Of a stretch of DNA of 64,000 bases, positions 35,861 to 47,800 are shown in pieces; the stretch's first letter is position 1; the number at the start of each line of letters is the position of its first letter. This DNA is from Icerya purchasi. Lineage: Eukaryota > Arthropoda > Insecta > Hemiptera > Monophlebidae. Where the stretch lies: assembly GCA_039619475.1 (NCBI GenBank), contig CM077115.1, forward strand, positions 176,770,060-176,834,059. Direction: 5' to 3'. Position numbers and translations under genes: made by a program. A model generated the notes under the pieces. It was not told the origin of the DNA, made no database searches, and saw nothing but the letters and a program-made list of their open reading frames with translations.

Positions 35861-37950
35861 TAAAAAAAACAAAGACGTTAACCCACCACGCAAGTGAAAA
35901 ATTTTAAAAGCTATAATATGTGCAGCAGCGGGATTCGAACGCAATTCTACCCGAACGGAGGAACGCCACTTTTTTTACTATTTGTATAGAGTATTTTTAT
36001 TCACTTTAGTTTTTCTTTTGTTTTCTTTTCATAGTTAGTTTCTCTTGGTAGTCGACAATAAATTTAACTTGAAATGCGCGATTTTAAAACATTTGTATAC
36101 AGCGTGTTATGCGGCTATTAAAACACCTCTAAACCCACGCTGATCCATGTGCTGTAATAACTCGGCAATTACACGCATCGTACAGATGATTAAAAAAATA
36201 AAAAATAAAATAAAACAAAAAATTGTTTTATTTATCGAACATTATTTTTGGTTTATATTTTTTTAATGAGTGTACATTTTTAGAATGCCCGCTATGTAAT
36301 GTACGGAATCCTGATAAGATGGTTCTGAAACAACACTAAATAAAATTCACTAATCGCGGAATAGCTTGACTTATAAACTGCAAATTTTGCACACGTATCT
36401 TATAACTTCTTGACAACCGATTACGTCAAGAATGTATAATAGGGAATTCTCAAAAATCGCTCTTAAAAAATTCACAACTAACTAATCCATTAATAATGAA
36501 ATTTAAAATACGGGGAAAAAAAAATCGAAAAAGAAAATTACCGATAAACAATTATTTAAACCGTCAAAAACCGGCAAAGCAAAGTATCTGTCCTTTCCTT
36601 TCTAAGTAATAGCCCGGCGGTAAAGAAGTCGAAGAAGCCATAATGTATTAAACGTGAACACATAAGAGTAAAGATGTAGCCGATGTTGCAACTTCATATT
36701 TGTAGCCTCGGTGTGCTTCTGAATTTTGTGAAATAATGTTCTTTTTCTAGGCGCGCGGTATATCGATAGAAAGATCGTGAAGAAGACGAAACTCTTCGAC
36801 TTCCCGATGAGAAGTTCGGACTTCGTAAAAGTTTCTCAGAAGCCGCGAGCTATCGGCCATTTACATGTTAAAAATTACAGTTAAAATTTTTGAATCAGCT
36901 TGTAAGTGTATTCGTTCACGAGGACATTGCTTTGAAGAGATCTAAATTTCCAACCTCGAGAAATGTAGAAATTCTGAAAGAAACGCAGCGGAACATTCAA
37001 CTGGTTTCAAATCAGTTCTTTGAAGTTTTGTAATTACTATCAATAAATATTTAGCGCTCAATTTTTACCTGGCCTTTTTTTTTTTTTTTTGGAAATAAGT
37101 CGGTGTAAATTATATACGCAAACTCATTAGAAATAAATATTTTCATCTGAATTTTTTGACAGCTACCAACTGGTTCTTTTTAATCAGAATTTCCTTTAAC
37201 CGTTTGGGAAATTTTGTCTTATCAATATTCCGTCGTTATTATTATTATTTTCTTTTTTATATATGAAGTAAAAAAAAAACAATACAAGATGACAGCCTGA
37301 AACAGAGCAGCAGCAGCTCAAAATCGGATTGTTACAAATACGAACTCTATTCGTATAGGTTATCAGGGAGGTTTTTTCTTTTCATTTTCGAACAGACAGA
37401 AATGCCATTTTACGGAGACGATAATTTGAAGTTTAATATAATGATTAAGGGGCTATATAAAAACTGGATAGCGGGCACGGATGTAAAGTGAACAGCGACG
37501 GAAAAAGCTTACAATATTTTTTATTGTAATTAGTCAGTTCGTTCAATTTATCTTCACTATTCGCAGTATTAATTATCTTCGAATGTAATAAATCCGTAGC
37601 AGTTTTATTTAAAGGTCTTGGCCATTTCGGTAATGTAATTTTATCGTAACTTACGATAATTGTCTAGTTAATGGGTTCCACTATTTTACCCTTTTTAGTA
37701 GATTAAAGACCAAAGCTTGGTGCGAAAGGCATAAAATATGAAGGCATTAAGAAAGTGATGTACCTTGTGTTTCAGAAATTGTTACAGTTCTAGCTGAAGG
37801 CGCTAATTCGATAAATTCAAACATAGACATAAATATGAAATAACTAGAGTTATTTAAAAGGCCATTTATCCCGTTTCGAAAGGTTTTCAAACAGCAAAAA
37901 GAACCGAGTGCCCGAAAAAAAAAACAATTTTTTCCCAAAATTTCGAGCTT
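35861..37950. other. AT-rich sequence; one B-box-like site
   Basis: No supportable gene. At 35926-35945 the minus strand reads GCGTTCGAATCCCGCTGC, a perfect pol III B box, but no A box or cloverleaf can be drawn, so it is probably a remnant of a tRNA-derived repeat. The stretch 36720-37010 is less AT-rich but shows no protein motif. Confidence 0.4.
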
Positions 37951-37952
37951 TT

Positions 37953-38245
37953 TGCGCCCCGAAGGTCTAATTTTAAATTTGGAAACCCGGATGTTGCATA
38001 ATATTATGTTGTCATCTATAACAACAAGCATTTCTGCAAAAGGACACTTATTTAATTCATCAAGAAGTAGGTGAAAAATCGATTACAAAAAATTCCCCTC
38101 AGTTCGGCGCCCCGAGGGTCTAATTTTGGAGACCCGGATGTTACATATTATTATATTGTCATCTATAACAAGCATTTCTGCCAAAGGACACTTTTTTAAT
38201 TCCTTCGGGAAGTACGTGAAAAATCGTTCACAAGGTTCCCCCCGG
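37953..38245. repeat. Tandem duplication, ~154-bp unit, two copies
   Basis: Two adjacent copies starting GCGCCCCGAAGGTCTAATTT (37953) and GCGCCCCGAGGGTCTAATTT (38107). Each contains ACCCGGATGTT, a GTTGTCATC/TTGTCATC block, AAGCATTTCTGC and a GTGAAAAATCG end. The second copy is followed by CCCCGGACAGACAGACTGAC, a form often seen at the ends of dispersed insect repeats. No coding frame. Confidence 0.75.
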
Positions 38246-38830
38246 ACAGACAGACTGACAAAGCGAGTTAAATAAAATGCTATAAAAATATCATGAGTAT
38301 TAAGTTATTTTATCGGTATTGGAGATGTATGTATAAAATTATATGCGAGGTTTCTACAGACGTATGGATGTGAGCACGGTAAATAAACGACTATTTTTGC
38401 ATCGCCCATTTTTACGTTGTGTAGATTTAGTTTTTAGCGTTTATCTGCGACAAGCTGTTATTCAGCGCATACGTCTCAATTAAAAAATGATGCGCATACG
38501 CGAGTTTAGTATTGAAAATAATGAAGAATAACAGAAAGAACGTGTCGCCCGGAGGTTTTCCCCTCTGGAAATACACCATCTTAATGTATTGAAGGGATTT
38601 GTAGAAATTATACGTTAATATGTTGCAAATTCGTTGTTTAGATTTATAATAGAGACAAATAATTAAAATAGTACATATATATTTATAATTGGAAAACAAT
38701 AAAATTTACTCCAAAATCGATCAGCGATGTTTCCTTAAAATGTGGTAACGTACAGCGATGCGCGACGTCTTGGTGTCATGTATAGATCGGAATTGAGACG
38801 GAAGAATATCATTCGTGTGTGAGAAAGATA

Positions 38831-38836
38831 TATAGT
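38831..38836. repeat. Target site duplication, left (TATAGT)
   Basis: TATAGT immediately before the left terminus of the Polinton; an identical hexamer follows the right terminus at 60757-60762. Established: Polintons generate 6-bp target duplications. Confidence 0.9.
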
Positions 38837-39506
38837 AGTAGAGGGAAAACACCGATTCTAACTCAAAGGATGCCGCCACCGCTAATTAAGGCCTTCCAGA
38901 GCCGTTTCCGGAGCGTCTCGGACCGCGGAACCGCATTCCATTTGATTGTCGATCCCTTAATTACCGCACACACATGCAAATGTACGTGTATATACGTCTG
39001 CACACACATGTAAAAATCACCATCATCATCACCATCGCGGTAAATTCGTACGCGTGCCATCACAAGTGACCTTGTACCTGTCAATCAATTGGTCGATGCA
39101 TGCCTTTGCTTGTACGTAAATTACCGTTATTCGGTAGCGACTGGTTTCAGAGGATTACACACACACACACACACACACAATGATGTATATACGGTTACGA
39201 GCGTTCGTAACATATGTAAAATTAGTTATTATCATTATTGATTTTCGTTGTTATCAATATTATCAGTGGTCAGTCTGCAGGAATCGCGGTAAAATACAGG
39301 TTTTCACCGTTCTGGTATTTCTAGGAATCGCGAAGATTTTCGTTCGGTCAGTTGCGTAAAACTTTTCTTTGTCCGATACATTATGTACGGGAGGGGTAAG
39401 TCTCTATCTCACACATCGCAAAAGCGAAAATGCTTCTCTCATAGCGCTACACGTAAATGCTAACGCAACCGTTGAAACCGGATCTTAACATTCTTATACT
39501 TTCTAT
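38837..39506. repeat. Polinton left terminal inverted repeat
   Basis: 670 bp. The reverse of 60089-60756 matches it along its whole length as far as I compared, except that the CA microsatellite here has 11 units against 10 on the right (around 39157-39178). Similarity ends sharply after CTTTCTAT (39499-39506). The outer end begins AGTAGAGGG, fitting the AG...CT ends known for Polintons. The same 73-codon open frame seen in both repeats is a consequence of the repeat and has no motif. Confidence 0.95.
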
Positions 39507-42146
39507 ACTAGTATGAATTTTCAAAATAAATACAAGTATATTTTATTTTTTACAGCTCTAAAAAATTCTCTGTCATTACCAGTACATCGTAAATTTATAA
39601 ATCTTTTCGTAATTCTTCTTTTTTTATTATTTATTTATTTACCTCCGAACACATAACAATCGTGAACAATAACGATACAAAGTATACGTCGCTGCTATCA
39701 TATTATTTATTTTTTAATAACTGATTTACATTCCTGCTTTAATTTTTTTATTTAAAAAAATATTCGATTGAATGATTAATTAAATGTCGTAATGATAATA
39801 AAAATTACTGTTTTCTTACGAGTAATATCGAATTTAATTCTCAGTGAGTGTTGAAAACGCTCGAATCTTATTATCAAGAATCTAAAATTTCGAAGGAAAT
39901 TTCCGTATCGCAACCCCTTCATACATTTTTTTATTTTCTATGTTTACATTTGTAAATTTTCTATCGCGCGTATATTTTCGAAATATGTAGAGCCATCTAT
40001 GAACAGTCTACAACATTATTGAGAAAAGGTGTAGAAACATATCGGTACGGTATTGTTGGAGGATCTATGTGTGTGTGCGTACGTGTAAATGGTCAAAGTG
40101 TTAATTCATAGTAGCATTTGTACCACGATAACCGGTACATGTCAGGGATAACATGTATGTATTCTGTTATAACAGGACTTTACAGCGGAGACTGTTATGA
40201 ATATCCGTGAATATCCATTGTCATTATGAAAAATTAGTTTAAGACCGTTAAAATACTTTACACAGATACCAGAATATGTATTTACACATTCGATACCTGC
40301 GATAAAACAACTGACAAAAATGCCGTTCGGCTAATGGACCGCGCAGGCTAGCGATATATTGCGGAAATCACCGTTTAAAATCAACCTTTTAAATGTCACG
40401 ATGGATAATTAATTAAGCAACCGCAACATTGTGTTGAACCGCGAAATGGGAAAAACGGTAAAAACATACCTAATGAGGTGACCAAATCACTACCGGCAAT
40501 AGAAATATGGGAACGTGCTAGCTGTCCAAATACTCGAAAATGTTCGAATAAATGACATTTCAACAATGTATCTAAATCTACCATTGAAAACCTCTTTAGT
40601 TTAAACACATAATAATAATAATAATAATAATGAAATCGCGGAGATGAAGGTATAGAGCATTTGAGAATTTGAGCATGACGATCAGTTGAAAACTTAAAGT
40701 CTTCAAGTGTTCATCATTTCGCTTCTCTCGGAGTATTTAAAATTTTCAAAGTTTTCTTTTTATATTTTCCATTCTGGTCATCGATCAACATATTTATTTC
40801 GGTAAGTAATATAACACATTTATATTTTATTTAACTATTCTTTTTAATTGCTTCATTCTTATGTACATGCATGTAATTATTCTTTGGAATTATTCCATTC
40901 ATTTTTGTTTAGTCCTTCAGATAAATTTTACGCACTTCGAAATTTAGCGCGATTTATTCATTTCTTATTTTTTGATATAAGATCATAATTATTCTTTTGA
41001 ATTATTCCATTTATTCGTCATTTTAATAAGTTTTAGAATTCACAAAAATGATTCAGATATTTCATTACGCATTACGAAAATTTTTTATTTCTCAAATATT
41101 CCAAAAGATTTCTCTTACCTTACATTATTCACTGTTTAATGCAGTACACTGCTCAATGTCTGTTTTTTTTTTTTTTTTTTTTTCATTCAATACTCGTAAA
41201 AATTTGCTTTTCTTTTCTTAGACCCCATAACATATTTTTAATTACGTAATTTTTATAATAGATTTTACAGATGTATATAGCGGAGAATTTTTGCAAAGAC
41301 GAGTACGGTATTAATTTTAATATATATACTGGTATTATTTACTTCACTTGATTGATTCATATAATAAAATGGATTTTTCATGTCAAAAATATTAGAATTG
41401 GAACATATCTATTTTCTTACGTCTTATAATATCTCTCGAAATTGTATTTAATTATTTCTATTTTCACAAATTAGTGATAGATATGATAAAAGGAATAAAT
41501 ATTCTTTACTAATTTTTCATGATATCTTTACCCATGATTTAAAATTATATAAGGATACACCCAACATATTTCTTCCTCAAACTAGTTAATAGCTTTTTAT
41601 TTATTACTATTAATATTTAAATTTAGAAGTTGTGATGTAAAATACTATGTTAATTCTCCATATAAATATATTTTTATGTAGTATATCCTGATATACCATT
41701 GGCGATTGTTTTTCAATTAACAAAAACGGGGGGAGCCGTACATTTTTGAACAGAATATCACCGATTCCGAAAAAGGGGAAATATATATCGGTAAGTAAAC
41801 GTTCTCATTTTTTTATTTTTCCTCAACTGTTATTCATAAAGATTCTTTCAGTATTATTAATTCAAACACTTTTCATTCCACATTATTTAAAGTATATATT
41901 CACAGATTTTATATTATACACCATTTACTCATATTTCTCAATATTCTCACTAAATTTTTACTTATTACCCTATTCCTCAGATGATATATTTAGGATTGAA
42001 CTATAATTCACATATTATTCATGTATTATTTGTATATTACTTTTTATTGAATGATTTACCATGCAATTCATCAAAAAGAAAATTGTTTTTCGTATATTAT
42101 TATTGAAATTTAAAAAAAAAAAAAAGAGATATTACCCCATATGGGT

Positions 42147-42330
42147 TATTTAGAAACTATTAGAAATTTTTAATTTACAGTCCACACACACGAAAATTAT
42201 TTAGAAACTATTAGAAATTTTTAATTTACATTCCACACACATGGAAATTATTTTGAAACTGATAAAAATTGAATTATTATTTTACCCATCTACACATGTA
42301 TGTAATTATTTTGAAATGGATAGAAACATT
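42147..42330. repeat. Short tandem repeat, ~51-bp unit, about four copies
   Basis: Units begin TTATTTAGAAACTATTAGAA (42147, 42197) and diverge in the third and fourth (TTATTTTGAAACTGATA at 42247, TTATTTTGAAATGG at 42305), each followed by a CACACA-type block. No coding value. Confidence 0.7.
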
Positions 42331-43159
42331 TATACTTTCGTAACATTATTATTTTAATTTTTGCTATATTCCGATGTTGAATTATTCCACATATTTTGAA
42401 GCTATTGAACATTTTTATTTAATCATTTATATGCGAAGTTATTTATTTTGAATATGATAGATATTTTATTGTGTTATTTTTTCTTTTTTTCATTATACTA
42501 ATCTTATCTTTTAATTTGTTTCTTTAACTGGAATTGTTGATCGGACATGGAGCAGTTTTAAAACGATTTAACCACCAGAAAAATACTGAAAAAAGCCATT
42601 GAAGAATTCAATTTTCCAGATCTTTTCTATTTTCAGTAAGTACTTGAAATATTTTATACTTATACATAGCATATATCACATTTGAAGTCTACAAAAAAAA
42701 AAAAAAAAAAACAATCAGTAATTATTATTTTCGTGCTTTTTCCATTACATTTTCATAAAGAAAAAAAATATTTACGAACCATTTCATTTTATGTTTCTGT
42801 TTTAATGTATATTACACACTTCATTCAATACAAGTGTCTTAATCTATTACATTTCACACATTATTCGATAATTTATCTTTTTTATTTCATTCAAAGTAAT
42901 CTTTTACATGCTTCTTCTTTTCGATTATTACGATTCATATTGAAAAAAACCTCCATTCTTGCAAATCATTATTTAAAATTTCAAATGTGGTATATTTTTA
43001 TTTGTCTCCATGTGTATTCTAAAATAAACGAAAACTGTGTTGTGTACTTTTTTCTATGTATATATTTACAATGTTGAATTCTATGAATGTATATTTATTT
43101 ATTAAATTTTTTGAAATGTACAACTGATTATGTCGAATTTAAAAAATTACAAGTTCACA

Positions 43160-44335
43160 TGGCATATTCATTCAAAAACTGTATCTTTTGGGAAAGTTTT
43201 AATACTCGAAATAAATGTAAACAAATGTGATATTTCTATATACATGTGAATGATCTATATTTCTTTATTATTTACAACGGTAAAATTATTATTTATTCAA
43301 AAACATATTTTTCAGAGAAAATTTTTAATACCCGAAATAAATGTAAACAAATGTGGTATTTCTATATAAACGTGAACAATCTATATTTCGTCATTATTTA
43401 CAATGGAAAAATTATTATTTATTTAAAAACACATTCTTTAGAGAAAATTTTTAATACTCGAAATAAATGTAAACAAATATGATATTTCTATATACACATG
43501 AATGATCTATATTTCGTCATTATTTACTGTTGAAAAAATATTATTTATTCAAAACACAATTTTTTGGAGAAAATTTTTAATACTCGAAATAAATCTAAGA
43601 AAATGGTATATTTCTATATACACGTGAATGATCTATATTTCATCATTATTTAAAAATGGAAAAATTATTATTTATTTAAAAACACATTCTTTGGAGAAAA
43701 GTTTTAATACTCGAAATAAATCTAAGAAAATGGTATATTTCTATATACACGTGAACGATCTATATTTCGTCATTATTTATAATGGAAAATTATTATTTAT
43801 TTAAAAACACAATTTTTAGAGAAAATTTTTAATACTCGAAATAAATTTAAGCAAATGTGATATTTCTATATACACATGAATGATCTATATTTCGTCATTA
43901 TTTACTGTTGAAAAAATATTATTTATTCAAAAACACAATTTTTTGGAGAAAATTTTTAATACTGGAAATAAATGTAGGCAAATGGTATATTTCTATATAC
44001 ATGTGAACGATCTATATTTCGTCATTATTTATAATGGAAAATTATTATTTATTTAAAAACACAATTTTTAGAGAAAATTTTTAATACTCGAAATAAATTT
44101 AAGCAAATGTGATATTTCTATATACACATGAATGATCTATATTTCGTCATTATTTACTATTGAAAAAATATTATTTATTCAAAAACACAATTTTTTGGAG
44201 AAAATTTTTAATACTGGAAATAAATGTAGGCAAATAGTATATTTCTATATACATGTGAACGATCTATATTTTGTCATTATTTACTATTGAAAAAATATTA
44301 TTTATTCAAAAACACATCAGAAAAATGTTTAATAC
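43160..44335. repeat. Tandem array of a ~125-bp unit, about nine copies, inside the Polinton
   Basis: Each unit contains TATTTCTATATACACGTGAA, GATCTATATTTCGTCATTAT, TTATTTATTCAAAAACACA and TTTTTAATACTCGAAATAAA. The TATTTCTATA block recurs at about 43231, 43357, 43483, 43609, 43736, 43861, 43987, 44113 and 44239, a spacing of 125-127. From about 43736 on, units alternate between two types (TTTAAGCAAATG and TGTAGGCAAATG), giving a ~250-bp higher-order period, with the last four units almost identical in pairs. It lies about 500 bp before the polymerase gene. Confidence 0.9.
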
Positions 44336-44730
44336 TTAAAAATATGATTTTTTCTTTTTCTTTTTGGAAATGTATATGAATAATGAACACATTTCCATAT
44401 ACACATAAGTGATTTATATTTTGCTGATATTTACATCTGAAAAATTATTCTTTTAATCACTCAAAATTATATTCTTCATAAAAATTTTTAATATTATTCA
44501 AAAATATATTTTATCTTTAAATTAAAAATAGAAATGCTGTAATGCTTTATGATGAATATATGTCATATTATTATATGCAATATGTAATTATGTGTTCTAT
44601 ATTATGTTGTTATATATGTAATCCATCAATGTCTTTTAAAAAAGAGATTTTACATACTCACTATCAGTCTATATATTTGAGATCTTTTAAAATGACTGTA
44701 ATTACCACTCAAAAAAACATAAAATTCAAG

Positions 44731-44739
44731 TATAAATAG
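44731..44739 (+). promoter_or_regulatory. TATA box upstream of the polymerase gene
   Basis: TATAAATAG, a perfect TATA consensus, 85 bp before the polymerase start codon. A TCACTG initiator-like site lies about 45 bp downstream (44781). Its position fits a TATA-driven transcript with a ~50-base leader. Confidence 0.5.
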
Positions 44740-44824
44740 CCTTTACAATAGCCAATGACTGCTAGTATAATTGTAATTGTTTCACTGTTTTCATATAGAG
44801 TCTTGTGTTTAAAAAATTAAAAAA

Positions 44825-47800
44825 ATGGCTGAACAAAATATCAGTTACACAGTACAGGAGATATCAACGAAATACCGCACCCGCCTGGCTACCTATAGAA
44901 TTATCAACAAAAATCCAATGCGGGTGGATATTGATGAATTTCTGACAGAAATTTCGGAGGTTGCCACTGAGAAGATTGAAGATCGGATTGGTACTGGTGT
45001 TAAGGCCAGCATTTTATTGCAGTGCCAGTTCGAGAAGATGGTCGCTAATGGGGAGGTGGACAGAGCACCAAAGTTTTTCCCTATTAGCGCACATTTACTA
45101 CTGCTAGGGGATGATGTGGAAGAGTGGTATGAGGAGTCCGTCAGTAAATTGAAGGGTGATGTTGACAAATTCGAGAATGCCTCGGGGAGTGGTTGGCGAA
45201 TTGTTAAAATAGACTACCTCGAGGTACGTCTCAATTTTAGAAACATCCTTCAACGGGCGGGCTCCTTCATAGATCTTCCCACACCCCTGAAAAAGAAGAA
45301 GGCAGTGGTGAATGTGATTCCTTCCGAAGCCAGTGATGAGCAGTGCTTTAAGTACGCCATCCTGGCTCAGTTTGTGTCACGGAATGCCGAAAGATGTAAC
45401 CAATATAATTATAACTCCGAATTGAGTAATCGCTATGTGTGGAGAGGTATTTCCTTCCCAACACCATTATCAGACATAAACATCTTTGAGCGAGCTAACC
45501 CCTCAGCATCCGTCAATGTGTATGGTGTTGATGATAAGAATATCATCTTCCCCCTACGCATTGCCAAAGAGATTAGGGAACACCATCACAATCTCCTCCT
45601 CCTGAAGGATGGGGAGAAGCATCACTTTTGCTGTATAAGGAACCTGAGTAGACTTGTTGGTAGGCAGATAAATTCAATACAACACCGGATGTTTATCTGT
45701 CATCGATGCTTGTCACACACACAGAATGAGGGGAGGTATCTGGAACATATTAGGCAATGCGCAGATGTGCCTCCCCTTGCAGCCTCTGTACCAGCAGAGG
45801 GGAAAAACATTCTGAAATATGACAAGTATAAGTGCCAACAGTTTATTCCTTACGTTATTTATGCAGACTTTGAGTGTATGCTTGTACCCATCCAAGATGG
45901 TGGTGAGGATGAGGTGATGCAGAGTGCTGTTGGGGCTACCGCCATGGGTGTTGATAATCCTGACATGCAGATTGTCAATGAGTCTGATGTGGTGTTGGGT
46001 GATGGAGAAAATACATCTCTCCATCGTCGAACGCAAAACGCCTCCTGTGCTAACACTGTCAAGGTACAGCGGCACAAGACGATGTCCTATTGTTATTACA
46101 TTGTTGATAGAGTTAACAATACAGTGACATCGCCAGAGTTGTACCGTGGTCGTGACGCTGCAAAGAAGTTTGTAGAGTGTTTGGTGCAGGAGGCAAGGGA
46201 AATTGAGAAAATCTATGCGGTGAAAAAACGTATGTTCATGACACCGCAAGATAGAATAGATTTCTCAAATGCCTCCCACTGTCATATATGTAGAGATCTG
46301 CTGAGAGGGGACAAGGTGGCTGATCATTGCCATCTAACAGGAACTTTCCGGGGTGCTGCTCATTCTCAGTGTAATCTCCAGTATCAGCTTCCTCCGTTTG
46401 TACCAGTGATAATACATAACTTGACTGGCTACGATAGTCACCTAATTGTTAGGCAGCTAGCGTATGACGATCAAGATATCTTTGTCTTGGCCAATACAGA
46501 GGAACGTTACAAAGGATTTACAAAGAGAGTGTCTAGCAACATCAGTCTGAGATTTGTTGATTCATTACAGTTTATGGCAAGCAGTCTGGGGAAGTTAGCG
46601 CAGAATCTGCCTGAAGATGCCTTCAGACACACTCTCGCCAACATCCCCAACCCTTCGCTATTATCACTGCTGTGTCGTAAAGGAGTTTTTCCTTATGAAT
46701 ACTGCAGCGATGAGTCTAAACTAAATGAAACAACATTACCAGCCCGGGAAGATTTCTATAGTTCCCTCTCAAAATCCCACATCTCTATCGATGATTACAA
46801 TCATGCGAAAAATGTGTGGAGCACGTTAAATGTTGGAACATTAGGTGAGTATAGTGACATCTATCTTCGGACAGATGTCCTAATCTTAGCTGATGTTTTC
46901 GAGCAATTTCGTGACGTTTGCTTTCAAAAATATGGTCTTGACGCATGCTGGTTCTTCAGTGCTCCTGCATTAAGTTTTCAGGCCATGCTGAAAGCTACAG
47001 AAGTACAAATGGAGCTCCTCACGGATTACGACATGTATCTTTTCTTTGAGTCGGCAATTCGTGGGGGGTTAACCCAGTCTGTCATGCGATATTGCGAAGC
47101 ACGGAATCCACTTGTTTCTTCGTCTGGTTGTAGTGATGGTGGAGATGATCCCAACTATATATTTTATATCGACTGCAACAATTTATATGGTACTGCCATG
47201 TCGGAGGCTTTACCATATAAAGGGTTTAAATGGCTAACACAAGAGGAAATCGATGATTTAGACGTCATGGAAGTCCCTGATGATTCCCAATTGGGTTATG
47301 TCATTGAAGTCGATATAGAATATCCCGAGGAGCTGCATTCTCTGCACAATGATTTGCCCTTCCTCCCGGAGTCTAAAGTGGTCTCACGATTGGGTAATGT
47401 AAAGAAACTAGTGGCAACACTAGAGAACAAAACTAGATATATTATTCATTATACATATTTAAAATTGGCTATTCAAAATGGATTAAAACTTTGCAAAATT
47501 CATAGAGGAATAAAATTTGAACAGACTCCGTGGTTAAAAAAATATATCGATTTGAACACTGTTTTTCGGCAGCAGGCCAAAAATGAATTTGAAAAGAACT
47601 TTTTTAAACTTTTGAATAATGCAGTATTTGGTAAAACGATGGAAAACATACGTTCACGGCCCAAAATTAAACTGGTCTGCAATAAAGTAAAATTTACAAA
47701 ACTTGTGGGCAAATCATCATTCAAGGATAGAACCTTGTATAATGAGGACCCATTTCTGTGCGCCGTACATGAGCATCCTACAAAACTTTTATTTAATAAG

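Larger units (their letters stand above)
39507..44824. other. Left arm of the Polinton, no convincing ORF
   Basis: 5.3 kb of very AT-rich DNA between the left repeat and the polymerase. Small frames at 41746-42006, 42682-43077 and 43246-43482 have biased composition and no motif. Three strong splice-donor consensus sites on the plus strand (GGTAAGTAAT at 40801, GGTAAGTAAAC at 41790, CAGTAAGTAC at 42634) each end a less AT-rich island, so a spliced transcript is possible. It also holds two tandem arrays (listed separately). The presence of such a long open arm in an otherwise compact element is unusual. Confidence 0.5.

Noticed and set aside
35926..35945. tRNA gene suggested by a perfect B box
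   Set aside because: No A box at a fitting distance and no cloverleaf; probably a SINE remnant.
38863..39084. 73-codon open frame present identically in both terminal repeats (also 60509-60730)
   Set aside because: It is identical because the repeats are identical; it has no motif and contains CA-repeat-like and low-complexity sequence.
41746..43077. 86- and 131-residue frames in the Polinton left arm as single-exon genes
   Set aside because: Composition follows AT bias, no motif, and strong splice donors interrupt the region; a spliced gene is kept only as a hypothesis.
43160..44335. CRISPR-like array
   Set aside because: Units are ~125 bp and contiguous, without short repeats separated by unique spacers; this is a eukaryotic tandem array.
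45713..46249. 178-codon frame antisense to the polymerase gene, and other antisense frames in Polinton genes
   Set aside because: Shadows of conserved coding sequence on the other strand; no motif.
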